From Lepidostoma basale (taxonomy: Eukaryota; Arthropoda; Insecta; Trichoptera; Lepidostomatidae), in NCBI GenBank assembly GCA_022606425.2, contig JAHDVF020000251.1, positions 1,582,753-1,646,752 of the forward strand: a stretch of 64,000 bases of DNA, read 5' to 3'. Below are positions 29,906 to 39,560 of this stretch, in pieces. The notes beneath the pieces are model-generated. The model searched no databases. It was not told the origin of the DNA and saw only the letters and a list, made by a program, of their open reading frames with translations. Position 1 is the stretch's first letter. The number at the start of each line of letters is the position of its first letter. The translations under genes and the position numbers were made by a program.

Positions 29906-30079
29906 AGACTTTCACCTAAAATTGAGTTGATCTTAATCAAATTAACATATTTATAGTACAATACGCCAAAGTAAAAACTGTAAGTGATTCAGCAAAAAAA
30001 AAACGAAATTTAAAATAGCGCAAATATAAAAAAAATTAATTGATTTTAAGGCAATTATATGTTTTTCTTCTTTGCAAGG
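29906..30079. other. No feature recognised
   Basis: AT-rich. Confidence 0.3.
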
Positions 30080-30190
30080 GTAGTATCAAATATTTATAAT
30101 GGAAATATATGATAATGACTCAGCAAAGCGAAACATGTCTTTCCCATAAAATATAATAAACGTGTAAAAAACCGACGTTTTCATTCATAT
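30080..30190 (+). repeat. HHR-B right arm
   Basis: ATATGATAATGACTCAGCAA, AGCGAAACATGTCTTTCCCA, TAAAATATAATAAACGTGT, CGACGTTTTCATTC. Confidence 0.6.
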
Positions 30191-30214
30191 TAATTATTTA
30201 GCAACAATTTATAA

Positions 30215-30703
30215 CACAATGGAGTTCTAGTCCCGACGCTTATGTATGAAAGTGAAGCTTGGAGTTGGCAGAAGAAGGATGAAAGTAGGATAAATGCCGT
30301 AGAAATATGGTCACTAACAAAAATGTGCAGGAAAACAATGTATGATAGAATATCTAATGATGAAGTAAGAAAATAATGTAAGGCAGATGAATGCGTGATA
30401 AATAAAATCAAGAAAGGGTCACTAAGATGGTTTGGACAAATAGAACGAATGGATGAGAGAAGAATGGTTAAAAATGTATAAACAACTAGTGTGAATGGGA
30501 AAAGAAGTCGAGGAAAGCCAAGGAAGACATGGCATGACCAAATTAATCAATTACTGAAAGGCGGCCATGTTCGAAGTAGGAACAATCGATGAGCGTGCAT
30601 GTCACGATGTGTGAATGTAGAAGAGGCGCGAGAATTATGCCAGTATAGAACAATGTGGTTATCCATCCTCTCTGCCTACTCCTCCGGGGAAACGGCGTGA
30701 TGA
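30215..30703 (+). mobile_element. RTE-1 LINE 3' fragment
   Basis: Same layout as 37.66-38.15 kb with several stops: SEAWSWQKKDESRINAVEIW, ARKTMYDRISNDEVRK, KTWHDQINQLLKGGHVRSRN. Ends ACGGCGTGATG without a clear tail. Confidence 0.75.
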
Positions 30704-30787
30704 TTCAAGAACCAATAAAAAATATTACATAGGGTTATATTGATTGAAAATAGTTGCACATGCGGTAAATTGTTAACAAACAGTACA

Positions 30788-31022
30788 AACAAACAAACAA
30801 ACCATTACGCCGTTTCCCCGCAGGGGTAGGCAGAGAGAATGGACCGCCACACTACTCTTTCCTGACAAACCTCTCTAGCTTCCTCCACATTCATAAAACG
30901 ATACACGCAAGTCCATTCCTCCGACTTCTAACATGACCTTTAAAATTTGATTAATTTGGTCATGCCATGTTTTCTTAGGTCTGCCTCGACTTCGTACCCC
31001 ATTTACATCATTAACGTATACT
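30788..31022 (-). mobile_element. RTE-1 LINE 3' fragment, (GTTT)n tail
   Basis: Begins CAAACAAACAAACCATTACG, the reverse of a (GTTT)n tail, then CCCCGCAGGGGTAGGCAGAG. Truncated at CATTAACGTATAC. Confidence 0.72.
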
Positions 31023-31024
31023 TA

Positions 31025-31595
31025 TTGAAATAACTTGTTTTGTTTTGTTAACGTAATTAGAAACCAATTTGTTCACATTTATTACAATTAGTAACATTGA
31101 CCTTTAAGTTTTATTTTCTTATAATTTCTTTATATGCCATTGTTACAACGTATTCTATAAGGGATTAGTTATTTAGTACAAAGGAAAAACAGAGAGATGT
31201 GCGCTAAAGGAGATGCTGAAAGAGACAAATAGTCTTCGCGTGTTCCCGACATACTTCTATTGTGTTTTCCTAACAGATATCATGACGTTTAAGGGAAAAA
31301 AATACCCATAAATAAGAAAATTTCTCTTGCCGAATAACGAAGCTTTTTTGGCCGTTGAAAATAATGTTCTCCATAAGGCGGCTGTATAGGAATAATTTAT
31401 TTGAATGTGGAACGTTTTATATGTAGAAATAATTCACTCTCTTTAGGTGAACTTCTTACTAGGCGAACAGCGTATCATTAACAACGTATATTGTGAAACA
31501 CAATTACTGACATATATATTTATTTAGTTTTCGCTTATTTCAAAGAATGTAAGCGAGTTGATGGATAATTGAGTTTTTGAAATAACTTGTTTTAT
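31025..31595. other. Apparently single-copy stretch
   Basis: 31190-31500 shows no family resemblance and no long ORF. Confidence 0.3.
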
Positions 31596-31850
31596 TCATT
31601 GTTTCTTAGACAATGATGTAAAACTCCATACTTAATGATTAATACGAAAGAAAACGTCGGTTTTCTAGAAATTTTATTTTATTAATTTATTGGAACAGCA
31701 TGTTTTGCCTTTCTATGGCATTATTAAATATATATTTAGAAACATTTTATTATGCTTTAGAAAGGCAAAATATATCACTCTCATAAATTATAATAAAACT
31801 TCTAGTAAACAGACGTTTTCATTTATATGTTTACTCGTGCGTTCTATATG
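31596..31850. repeat. HHR-B palindrome, both arms and flank
   Basis: Flank TTGTTTCTTAGACAATGATG and AAACTCCATACTTAATG. Left arm AAAACGTCGGTTTTCTAGAA, CATGTTTTGCCTTTCTATGG. Right arm CTTTAGAAAGGCAAAATATA, CTTCTAGTAAACAGACG. One of the most complete pairs. Confidence 0.7.
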
Positions 31851-32395
31851 CCATATATAACGAATCTGCTTGCTTATTTTTTGTATTTAGTACCTTTTAT
31901 ACTTCAACTGTTCATATTTTATTATATATATTTCTTAAAAAGACTGCAATCACTTACTCAGTAATAAATCTAAAACTTAAAAAAAATATAACATGAAACC
32001 AATATTATTTTAATGTTATGTGATTAACCTCTCCGCTAGTGAGTTTTTTTTTCTTCTTAACTGTATCTGGGGAGTGAGTTCTCGTGGCAAATGGTTGTCA
32101 CCCTATGAGAAATGTCGAATGACGTCACAGATAATTTGTTGTTTTAATTTTCAGTTCAGTAATGTAGGGAACCACTTTGAATATCTGTAAAAGTACGATA
32201 CAAAGTCCATAGATGTCAACAGAAACAAATATTTTATTTGAATCAGACTACACTTGTACTTTAGGCGCGGACACGTTGATGAGTCCATACTCCTTTGAGA
32301 CTTTTTTCTACTGGACGAGCCCGTGCGTTCATACTCAAGGAGAGGTTTAACCAGAAATTATTTACAAAAAAAAAACTTCCTTGACTTCTCAGTCG
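31851..32395. other. No gene; contains TGACGTCA
   Basis: A CRE-like 8-mer TGACGTCA sits at 32120-32127. No repeat family recognised between 32040 and 32390. Confidence 0.3.
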
Positions 32396-32455
32396 TCTGT
32401 TGTCCGCTGCTGAAAGTAGGCATCTTCCAAAGCACGCCACTGACCCTATCTATTG
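32396..32455 (-). mobile_element. RTE-4 LINE end scrap
   Basis: TGTCCGCTGCTGAAAGTAGG, CATCTTCCAAAGC is the reverse complement of the EEAYVQQW-type ORF end. Confidence 0.45.
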
Positions 32456-32599
32456 CCACTCTCATCCATCCATATCCAAAAATCTTTACAATATTGTCAG
32501 TCCAGCAAACTTCAGAACCCGTCAAACATGGCAAGACAAATATCTTTTACACATTTGATAAAAGTCTAGGATCCAAGACTATCTGTAATATGCAGTCGG

Positions 32600-32870
32600 C
32601 GAGTATTGGGTTTATTTGGTCACATTTCTAGGAGAGAACTGGATAACCTGAAAAAAAGTATTGTCACAGGAAGTGTTATAGGCAAAAGGAGTAGAGGCAG
32701 ATCTCCTGCGCAGTGGTGTGACCAGATAAGGGAACGACTGGGGGAGACCTCTACTCGGCGGTGCGGGCAGCGGAGAACAAAGATGATTGGACGCGTTTTG
32801 TTTTAGCCACAGGTAACTCCATGGATCACTACCCTCAGTAATGAGAAAACGAAGAAAAAAAGATGTTCAA
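32600..32870 (+). mobile_element. RTE-5 LINE 3' fragment
   Basis: One frame of 66 codons (32606-32806) reads LFGHISRRELDNLKKSIVTG, SRGRSPAQWCDQIRERLGET. Ends with an A-rich GAAGAAAAAAAGA tract. Confidence 0.7.
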
Positions 32871-33469
32871 AGATTATTTAAAAAAAATATTTACGTAAGT
32901 TTTCACATTTTCTCGTAATTTGCAAAGATTGAAATGCGCATTCGAGATTTTCAATTTGTACTAAATCCTACGTCTCAATACACAGACATCAATAAGACCT
33001 CATCTTATTTTGTGCATACAAATACTCTCGGTTCTGTTTTCCCATTGAAGTTCTAAGTCCGAACCCTTTTACATGGATTGTCAACATTTTTATGTTGATA
33101 TTATAAATCTACAGTTTTTAAATATATTATACAAATCATTCTACCTTGATCTGAAATATCCAATTATTCTTATATCCATAAAAGAAAAATAATTTACTTC
33201 AAATAAAAACGATTCCTTATTGATGTTAATTTTATATTATGTGCCTATACTCGTATGTATGTATTGTAATAAAACTACTCGATCTAAAAATGCTTTTATT
33301 TGTATCGTTCTAACTTTATATATGACTTTTCTATAACGCTTTGTTGTATTTTTCTATTGTTAAATATTCATATTGTACTATCTAAATCTACTGCGGACTT
33401 TATTGGAAAACTTCAGGTGTTTATCAATAGGTGCTTTTGCTCAATATTCGAGATCTATTGTCCCCAAAC
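32871..33469. other. No feature recognised
   Basis: AT-rich; TACTCGTA near 33250. The frame at 33300-33725 is open only because it runs into the RTE-4 fragment that follows. Confidence 0.3.
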
Positions 33470-33745
33470 AGTGTCAAATGCCGTTTTCTGGACCATGGTC
33501 GCAAAATTGAAATGGCATTGGGCAGAACACGTAGCCAGACAGCCAAGTTCAAGATGGACTCCCAAAGTCTTAATTTGGAGTCTATGGAAAAACAAAAAGG
33601 GTGTCGGTCGGCCACAGAAGAGATGGGCCGACGATATTGTTGTGGTCGCCGGGAAAAAATGGATTCAAGCGCCAGAGGATAGAGAAAAATGGAGACAGAT
33701 GGAAGAGGCCTACATCCAGCAGTAGAGGTAAGGCTAGGAAGAAGA
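33470..33745 (+). mobile_element. RTE-4 LINE C-terminal fragment
   Basis: The frame reads KLKWHWAEHVARQPSSRWTP, GVGRPQKRWADDIVVVAGKK, WIQAPEDREKWRQMEEAYIQ, then a stop and a (GAA)n tail. The frame is intact over about 85 codons, so this may be a relatively recent copy. Confidence 0.8.
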
Positions 33746-33779
33746 AGAAGAAGAAGGACCATGGCAGGTGAAAAGCCAA

Positions 33780-34070
33780 TTTGAGAACAAGTCCCTAGAC
33801 GCAAATGGCAGTAGATCGGTCACACTCTGAGACGGAACCCAGCCTGCATCGCTCAGGGTGCACAAGACTGGTTCTCTATGGGGAAAAAGAGGAAGCGAGG
33901 CAGACCTAGAGCCACCTGGAGAAGAGCCCTACAGGACGAGGTTAAGGCAGCAGGCCTCACTTGGGATGATGTTAGGTATCAGGCATGCGATAGAGTCGGG
34001 TGGAGAAGGTTTCTTGAGGCCCTATGCACCACGGTGGTGTGAGAGGACAAAAAGAAGAAGAAGAAGACTA
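33780..34070 (+). mobile_element. RTE-6 LINE C-terminal fragment
   Basis: The frame reads WGKKRKRGRPRATWRRALQD, EVKAAGLTWDDVRYQACDRV, GWRRFLEALCTTVV, then (GAA)n. This is the KRKRGRPRxTWRR signature of another RTE lineage. It sits directly behind RTE-4 in the same orientation. Confidence 0.75.
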
Positions 34071-34239
34071 ACTAAGTACACTTACTTTCGAATTATCGTT
34101 ACTTTTTAGTGATATTTCCAAAAACTCTTTCGGAATTCATGGTTGTAGTATATTTTATATTGTTATCTCTAAATATTAGTACTTTCTTATAATGTTTAAT
34201 CTGTAGTGGTATTGTTATTATTTTTTTAGATTCATACAT

Positions 34240-34368
34240 ACATATTAACGTAAGTGCATGACCCGATGTATGAATGTTGGGGAACGAGTAAGTATCTCAG
34301 AAAAGATCAGTGTGCGGGTCCATTCTTTCTGCCTACCTCTACGGGTGACGGCGTGATGGTAAGTAAGC
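34240..34368 (+). mobile_element. RTE-1 LINE 3' end
   Basis: AACGTAAGTGCATGACCCGA, TGTATGAATGTTGGGG, TTTCTGCCTACCTCTACGGG, GACGGCGTGATGG, then GTAAGTAAG. Confidence 0.6.
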
Positions 34369-34429
34369 TAATTTCTACAATTATTTTTTATTACTAACTC
34401 AATAAATTATATAAAACAGCACTACCGTG

Positions 34430-34625
34430 TGGTCGCTATACCAACAATATGGCGACCACAAGGACGACCACCAAGCCGCTGGTCCGATCAAATCAGAGCG
34501 CTAACTGGTCTCTTATAAGCTGCAGACTAACGCGTGACAGAAGCACATGGCGTGCCATGGTTAATGGTTTACAAGATGGAAACGACCCTCAATCATGATA
34601 AATACGACTAAAAAGAAGGAGAATA
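34430..34625 (+). mobile_element. RTE-5-like LINE 3' fragment
   Basis: The frame reads GRPQGRPPSRWSDQIRALTG, then frameshifts, and ends in AAAAAGAAGGAGAA. Confidence 0.55.
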
Positions 34626-34729
34626 TAGGAAGTAACTAGCTCATACTGTTTTCTTTTATTTTATTTTTGTTCTACTCATACATTATTTTTATTTTAAACT
34701 GTAAAATTAGAAAATTTAGAATAGACCTA

Positions 34730-34865
34730 TGTTTACATCATCAGGTGTAACATCATCTTTATAATAATACGCAAAAAATAAATAAAAAATTGGGATACGT
34801 ATTAAATGTTTTCTAATTTAACAGATAATATTGGAAGCAGCATTGTGTTTCGGCCAAACCAATTT
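34730..34865 (+). repeat. HHR-A tail only
   Basis: ACATCATCAGGTGTAACATC, then the family tail GGAAGCAGCATTGTGTTTCG and GCCAAACCAA. The hammerhead core is lost. Confidence 0.5.
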
Positions 34866-35149
34866 TTTTTTTTATTTTGACATTAATGATGTATTAAATT
34901 TTTTTTAAATTAAAACCATTATAAGGGTTACCCTTTATTTACTATGTTTTACTGCTTAAAACTACTTTATATAATAATTATTATATAATTTAATATAACA
35001 CACAACATATTCAGTGAATAAAATAATAAAGCATAAAGAATGAAAAGTTTAGTCATAGATCGTAGCTTTATTAAATATAATCCTTATGGAGTAAATATTT
35101 AGGCTATTACCATATAACAAAAAAGAAATATTTCACCTACATATTTAAT
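34866..35149. other. No feature recognised
   Basis: AT-rich. Confidence 0.3.
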
Positions 35150-35480
35150 CAAAGGTGTTAAATGTTATGAATTCATTTGATTTCATACTTGCAGGAAAAC
35201 CGCACAAAGGTTTCTCTTCGCTACCTTGAACGATGGTCTTCAAATAAAAGGTACAAAACTGAAGGAGGAAGCCAAATTGCATCTCGTCTTACTTCCTTTT
35301 CAGCGGTTTCCGAAAGTACTTCCGATCAATGGGAATGGATCCCTCATACAAACACTTGCACAGTGATGCAGAAATCCATTTTCCTTATTAAATTTTGTGA
35401 CGTCACAGGGAAACGTTCAATTTCAACGGTTCGCCCAACGATATTTGAAATCGGAACGATTTTGATTTCATAAAAATTAA
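35150..35480 (+). other. Single-copy island, 98-codon open frame of unknown nature
   Basis: A balanced-composition block bounded by AT-rich DNA. A frame from 35177 to 35473 is open, and a splice-acceptor-like CATACTTGCAG precedes GAAAACCGC. The frame contains YLERWSSNKRYKTEGGSQIA and SESTSDQWEWIPH. No domain recognised. TGACGTCA occurs at 35398-35405. It may be an exon, an old element or conserved non-coding DNA. Confidence 0.3.
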
Positions 35481-35754
35481 TTTTAATTTAAGCTGATGAC
35501 AAAATTGTAATAGTTATATTTTATAAAAACGCGTACATTGTAAACAGTTCTGAGAAATGATTTTTTAAGGTTTTACGCGTTGTTTAATTTTTTTGATTTT
35601 CAGTATGTGTATGAATATTATTTACATATATACTAATCTCATTTTTATTCTAGAAAATGTTATGAATATCCGTCATTAATGCAACTTTTTTAAGACGGTA
35701 ATTAAGAATCTGAGATTGAAAATATATTGCTTCTTGAACATTGTTGTATAAATA
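35481..35754. other. No feature recognised
   Basis: AT-rich; TTGCTTCTTGAACATTG near 35730 is an HHR-B flank scrap. Confidence 0.3.
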
Positions 35755-35794
35755 AAAAAAAAACTTTTCCATTTAGTATAAACCACGTTATATG

Positions 35795-35845
35795 AGTTAG
35801 TAGCGCCAACCGGTTTCACTTTATAGCCAGCTTCCTCAGGGCTAT
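35795..35845 (-). ncRNA. Hammerhead-like motif, HHR-C left arm
   Basis: CTGAGGA at 35839-35833, 3-bp stem II GCT/AGT, GAAA at 35817-35814, CCGG, GTT at 35810-35808. Confidence 0.55.
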
Positions 35846-35849
35846 AAAC

Positions 35850-35900
35850 AAACTTCCCTGAGGAAGCTAACTACAGAGTGAAACCGGTTAACGCTACTAA
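35850..35900 (+). ncRNA. Hammerhead-like motif, HHR-C right arm
   Basis: CTGAGGA at 35858-35864, the same short stem II, GAAA at 35880-35883, CCGG, GTT at 35887-35889. All core positions agree with the left arm. Confidence 0.55.
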
Positions 35901-35984
35901 CTCAAATAAATTGGTTTATACTAAGTGAAAAAGTGTTTAAATTTTGTTTTTAAATATGTCAAACCATCAAGTAATGGCTCCGTA

Positions 35985-36125
35985 TTAAAGTAAGACTCCA
36001 TATTAAATAATGAATAGGAATGAAAACGTCTGTTTTCTAAAAGTTTTTTATATTTTATTTTATAATGCCCTTAACTGGCAAAACATGTCATTCACTTTAA
36101 ATATAATATAACTTACAATACTACT
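35985..36125. repeat. HHR-B palindrome, decayed
   Basis: GAAAACGTCTGTTTTCTAAA on the left; TAACTGGCAAAACATGTCAT and TCACTTTAAATATAATA on the right. Confidence 0.55.
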
Positions 36126-36439
36126 CAGTAATAATAACAAAAAGGGATAATTGTTATTTTTTAATGTTAGTTATTTAAACGAATATCATTTCAAAAACAT
36201 TCCGTAAATTCTAGTTTTTTTTAGTATTACATATTTTCTTTATAAGGACATATAAAAAAAATGAGACTTAGACGAATTAATTACTAAGGTACAAATATGA
36301 AGAAAAAAAATACAAATTGTAATCAAACCCAAATGAGTGTGAAGAAAATACGTCCAATTTATAAATGAGACTTTTTGTTTTTGTTTTATGCAATAGTATT
36401 CTAAAATCGGTTAAAGTAAAAAATATGTTTTGAAAAAAG
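36126..36439. other. No feature recognised
   Basis: AT-rich. Confidence 0.3.
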
Positions 36440-36840
36440 TGCGCATCACGTGATAATCACGCGCGTTCACGAGCACATCGCGTAAACATCACGTGCAAGT
36501 CACGAGCACGTCACATGCACATCACGTGAATATCACGAGCACATCACGTGAACATCACGCGCACATCGTACATAACGCGTGTACATAACTCGCCCATCAC
36601 GTGCACATCACGCACAAAATACGTGGACATCACGGGCACATTACGTGGCTTGCACATTACATGCACGTAGCGTGCACGTGATGTGCACGTGATGTGCACG
36701 TGATGTGCACGCGACGTGCACGTGATGTGCACGCGACGTGCACGTGATGTGCACGTGATGTGCACGCGACGTGCACGTGATGTGCACGTGATGTGCACGT
36801 GATGTGCACGTGATGTGCACGTAATGTGCACGTGATGCAA
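36440..36840. repeat. 11-bp CACGTG minisatellite in inverted halves
   Basis: The right part (36660-36838) is a regular array of the 11-mer GTGCACGTGAT with variants (ACGCGACGTG). The left part (36440-36660) is a more diverged array of the reverse complement (CACGTGCACAT). Most units contain the E-box palindrome CACGTG. Because 3 x 11 = 33, every frame reads an 11-residue period, which explains the His/Thr/Cys-rich open frames on the minus strand; these are not genes. Confidence 0.9.
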
Positions 36841-36844
36841 ATAG

Positions 36845-37654
36845 TGTTGATGCTGAACGATTTTTTATTACGTACAATTTAATTGTGGACGATAGACTTA
36901 CTATAATAGATTAAAACAATCATTTGTTGTAACATACTCGATATTAAATTTTAATCATTATTAAAATTTTAATCGATATTTTTCTTGTAGTTTTAATAAA
37001 TTTAAAATGTTTTCACAATATATTGTATACCGTTTGCAAATTATGTTCAAATAAGACTTTTAATTTTGAATTTGTGATTAAGGAATAAACGTTAAAAATA
37101 TGCTAAAATTTGTTATTTTATTTGCTCCAAAACGCTAAATTCAAGCATCGAAACGCTATTTTTTTTAAAAAGATGCTAAAATCACGAATTTCTACTCATA
37201 CCCCAGTATCCGGATTCGATGGTTCTGACCCCAAGACTTCCAACTATCATTATTATTTCTTTTAATGTTATTTCTGTTTGTTTTACAAAACGAATTCAAC
37301 AAATTAAACCGAAAATTCAAAATTCGAATTTTCATAGCACAACAATAAACTGCTAAAAGAGGAATAGTGATGCATTATATTATTTGTGCTGTGTCGGCAA
37401 CTTTTCTTATTGACAGTGATGGAGCTAGAGTTAAGATTTAGAGATAAAACAAAAATCGCACAACAGCATATATATCCGAAAAATTGTCAAAGCATATCCC
37501 CTAGCAAATCCCCTAGCAAACTTTATTCGGATAAGTTATACTAGTTTTTTTTTTGAAGAACCGCTCACCATAAAAGGCAATAGATTGAATTAAATATTTT
37601 TAATATCTAATCTTTGTGAATATAAGTTGAATGTAGGACAAATAATGAACATTT
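36845..37654. other. No feature recognised
   Basis: AT-rich, with runs of T and A. No ORF supported. Confidence 0.3.
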
Positions 37655-38152
37655 AAATTAATGTTGCCAACCCTCATGGATGGAAGTGAAGCTTGGAGCT
37701 GGCAAAAGAAGGATGAAAGCAGGATAAACGCCGTAGAAATGAGATCACTAAGAAGAATGTGCGGGAAAACGTTGTATGATAGAATACCGAACGATGAAAT
37801 AAGAAAGAAATGTAAGGCAGATGACTGCATCATGAATAAAATTAAAAAAGGATCCCTGAGATGGTTCGGTCATATGGAACGAATGGATGAGAGTAGAATG
37901 GTTAAAAAGTTGTACACAAGCAGCATGAGTGGGAAAAGAAGCCGAGGACGACCGAGGAAAACATGGCATGACCAAATTAATCAGTTACTAAAAGGCGGCC
38001 ACATTCGAAGTCGGAACAATCGACGTGCGTGCATGGTACGATGTATGAATGTAGAGGAAGCCCGAGAGGTATGCCAGGACAGGCCAGTGTGGCGATCCAT
38101 GCTCTCTGCCTACCCCTCCGGGGAAATGGCGTGATGGTTAGTTAGTTAGTTA
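37655..38152 (+). mobile_element. RTE-1 LINE 3' fragment, best-preserved copy
   Basis: An uninterrupted 157-codon frame (37661-38134) encodes the C-terminal part of an RTE-like ORF: SEAWSWQKKDESRINAVEMR, CGKTLYDRIPNDEIRKKC, KGSLRWFGHMERMDESRM, SGKRSRGRPRKTWHDQINQL, ending in LSAYPSGEMA and a stop. The stop overlaps GGCGTGATGG and the (GTTA)n tail follows at once, so the family has almost no 3' untranslated region. No catalytic reverse transcriptase motif remains. Confidence 0.85.
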
Positions 38153-38182
38153 TATGTTCTTGTTTTTATTTTTATATGTTCT

Positions 38183-38500
38183 TCAGTTTAAAATCTGTGT
38201 GACAATGACGATACCTTCGTCGGGAATCGAATCCGGGACCCTAAGTGTGGCAGTCATAGCTCTTGCCACTCTGCCACGAAGATCATCAACACATATACTG
38301 TCGACCTTCGAAGCGGAGTTGCGAGTGCAATGACTGTCTTTGGTATGTTGTAGAATTCGCGTGACGAAAAAATGGCGATAGATTTACTACATATTGTATC
38401 ACATGTCACGAGAATAATTTTAATGTATTAGATAAAAAAAATGTATACAGTAATTGGGTTCCAACGACATGTTGTACAATATATAAAAAAAAAAATATCA
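38183..38500. mobile_element. tRNA-derived SINE, apparently with inverted head
   Basis: 38183-38290 is a SINE head on the minus strand with B box GATTCGATTCC. 38330-38500 is a SINE body on the plus strand (GTGACGAAAAAATGGCGATA, CACATGTCACGAGAATA, GTATACAGTAATTGGGTTCC). Either two SINEs met head to head, or one SINE suffered an inversion. Confidence 0.65.
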
Positions 38501-38519
38501 CTACTTATAATATGCGGCA

Positions 38520-38712
38520 AATGTTGAATACATCTTCTTCTTCTTGATTAAGGTCATTTAAATTGTTACTCTCTGCGTCAAGTTCCTTGAAAAGTAGACT
38601 GCAAAGTGTCCTTTCATATTTTTGGAGATCTTCCTTAATGTCCGCTTCTTTGGTATAAACTGCAAGACTCTTGATTCTTCCACTCTTTACTATAGATACT
38701 CTTTATTCCAGA
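38520..38712 (-). mobile_element. RTE-2-like LINE 3' fragment
   Basis: CTTCTTCTTCTTG at 38523-38535 is the reversed (GAA)n tail. The minus frames contain KKRTLRKISKNMKGHFAVYF, related to 29.73 kb. Confidence 0.5.
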
Positions 38713-38713
38713 A

Positions 38714-39560
38714 CCGATCATGTCAGAATGTGTATGCCAGAAAATATGGTCCCGAAAACCCCTAGACAATCTATCGAAGGGTCCCCGATCACGTGGCCAA
38801 CCACCGAAAAGATTCCAAGATTTATTTATTTATTTATTTATACATAATACACAAATGAGACATAACAAACGAAAAACATTTAGGCGACACATTTGGCCAC
38901 AAAACGGTGTTACAAAGATAAGACAAAGATATAACGACAACATCAAACCAAAAAATCATACATATCAAAAGGAACCTAAATATGTCGACGTCAGTGAGGC
39001 AGTACTCTTTCCAGAAATTGAAATTTATTTTTAATGAATTCTGCCTCGCGGACACTGAAAATATCTAAATCCGAGAAGATTAGATTCAACGTCCAAATTA
39101 CTGTTCCTACTGCCATCACCAAAGGCAGGTTGGTTCTGCGGGACGGAGCAAAGAACAATTTATGTGGGCGCTTTCGCAGGCAATTATCAGGAACAAAAAT
39201 ACCTATTTTCTTCAGAACATAGGGGTTCTCAATAGAGCTCCGAATCAGTTTGAAAAAATGCGTTGACATGAATCCTTCCCTCCTCAGTTCGAGGGAGTTA
39301 TACACCGCATACCCAAGAGAAATGCCGTTAGATAGAGCCAAGGATATACCCCGTACTCTCTCAAGTAGAGGGCTCTCAAGAATTTCTTTTGAACGCTCTC
39401 CAATATGAGAGAATACTGAGCCTTATGATGGCAGTTGGCAGTCTACATCCACTGGGATGTGGACTACTAACTATTAATATGTGATGCAATCAACTATCAT
39501 CCTAGATGCAACCAAAAACAGGTCAACAGACCTACAAAATTGAGAAGAAGAAGAAGAAGT
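38714..39560 (+). mobile_element. RTE-type LINE fragment interrupted by a CR1-like insertion
   Basis: 38714-38822 reads MPENMVP, SKGPRSRGQPPKRFQD. After the minus-strand insertion (38823-39455), 39485-39560 reads PRCNQKQVNRPTKLRRRRR with a (GAA)n tail. The two halves fit one RTE tail split by the insertion. No target duplication could be read. Confidence 0.55.
38823..39455 (-). mobile_element. CR1/Jockey-like LINE ORF2 C-terminal fragment, (TAAA)n tail
   Basis: Minus frames: LILESVQKKFLRALYLREYG, then after a frameshift GYAVYNSLELRREGFMSTHF, FKLIRSSIENPYVLKKIG, RKRPHKLFFAPSRRTNL, DLDIFSVREAEFIKN. The last 116 codons (39341-38991) are open. The 3' tail is a (TAAA)n run seen as TTTATTTATTTATTTATTTA at 38821-38840. 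5'-truncated. Confidence 0.75.

Larger units (their letters stand above)
35755..35950. repeat. HHR-C palindrome with two opposed hammerhead-like motifs
   Basis: Arms of about 90 bp: CCATTTAGTATAAACCACG, GAGTTAGTAGCGCCAACCGG, TTTCACTTTATAGCCAGCTT on the left are mirrored on the right. The centre is CCTCAGGGCTATAAACAAAC. Confidence 0.75.

Noticed and set aside
33300..33725. 141-codon host gene
   Set aside because: Only the last ~85 codons carry a recognisable pattern, which is the RTE-4 ORF end; the upstream part is unrelated AT-rich DNA.
32120..35405. CRE sites (TGACGTCA at 32120 and 35398) as functional enhancers
   Set aside because: Two isolated 8-mers without conservation data do not support a regulatory call.
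36544..36877. His/Thr/Cys-rich open frames on the minus strand
   Set aside because: They are read-through of the 11-bp minisatellite: an 11-residue period in every frame is forced by the unit length.
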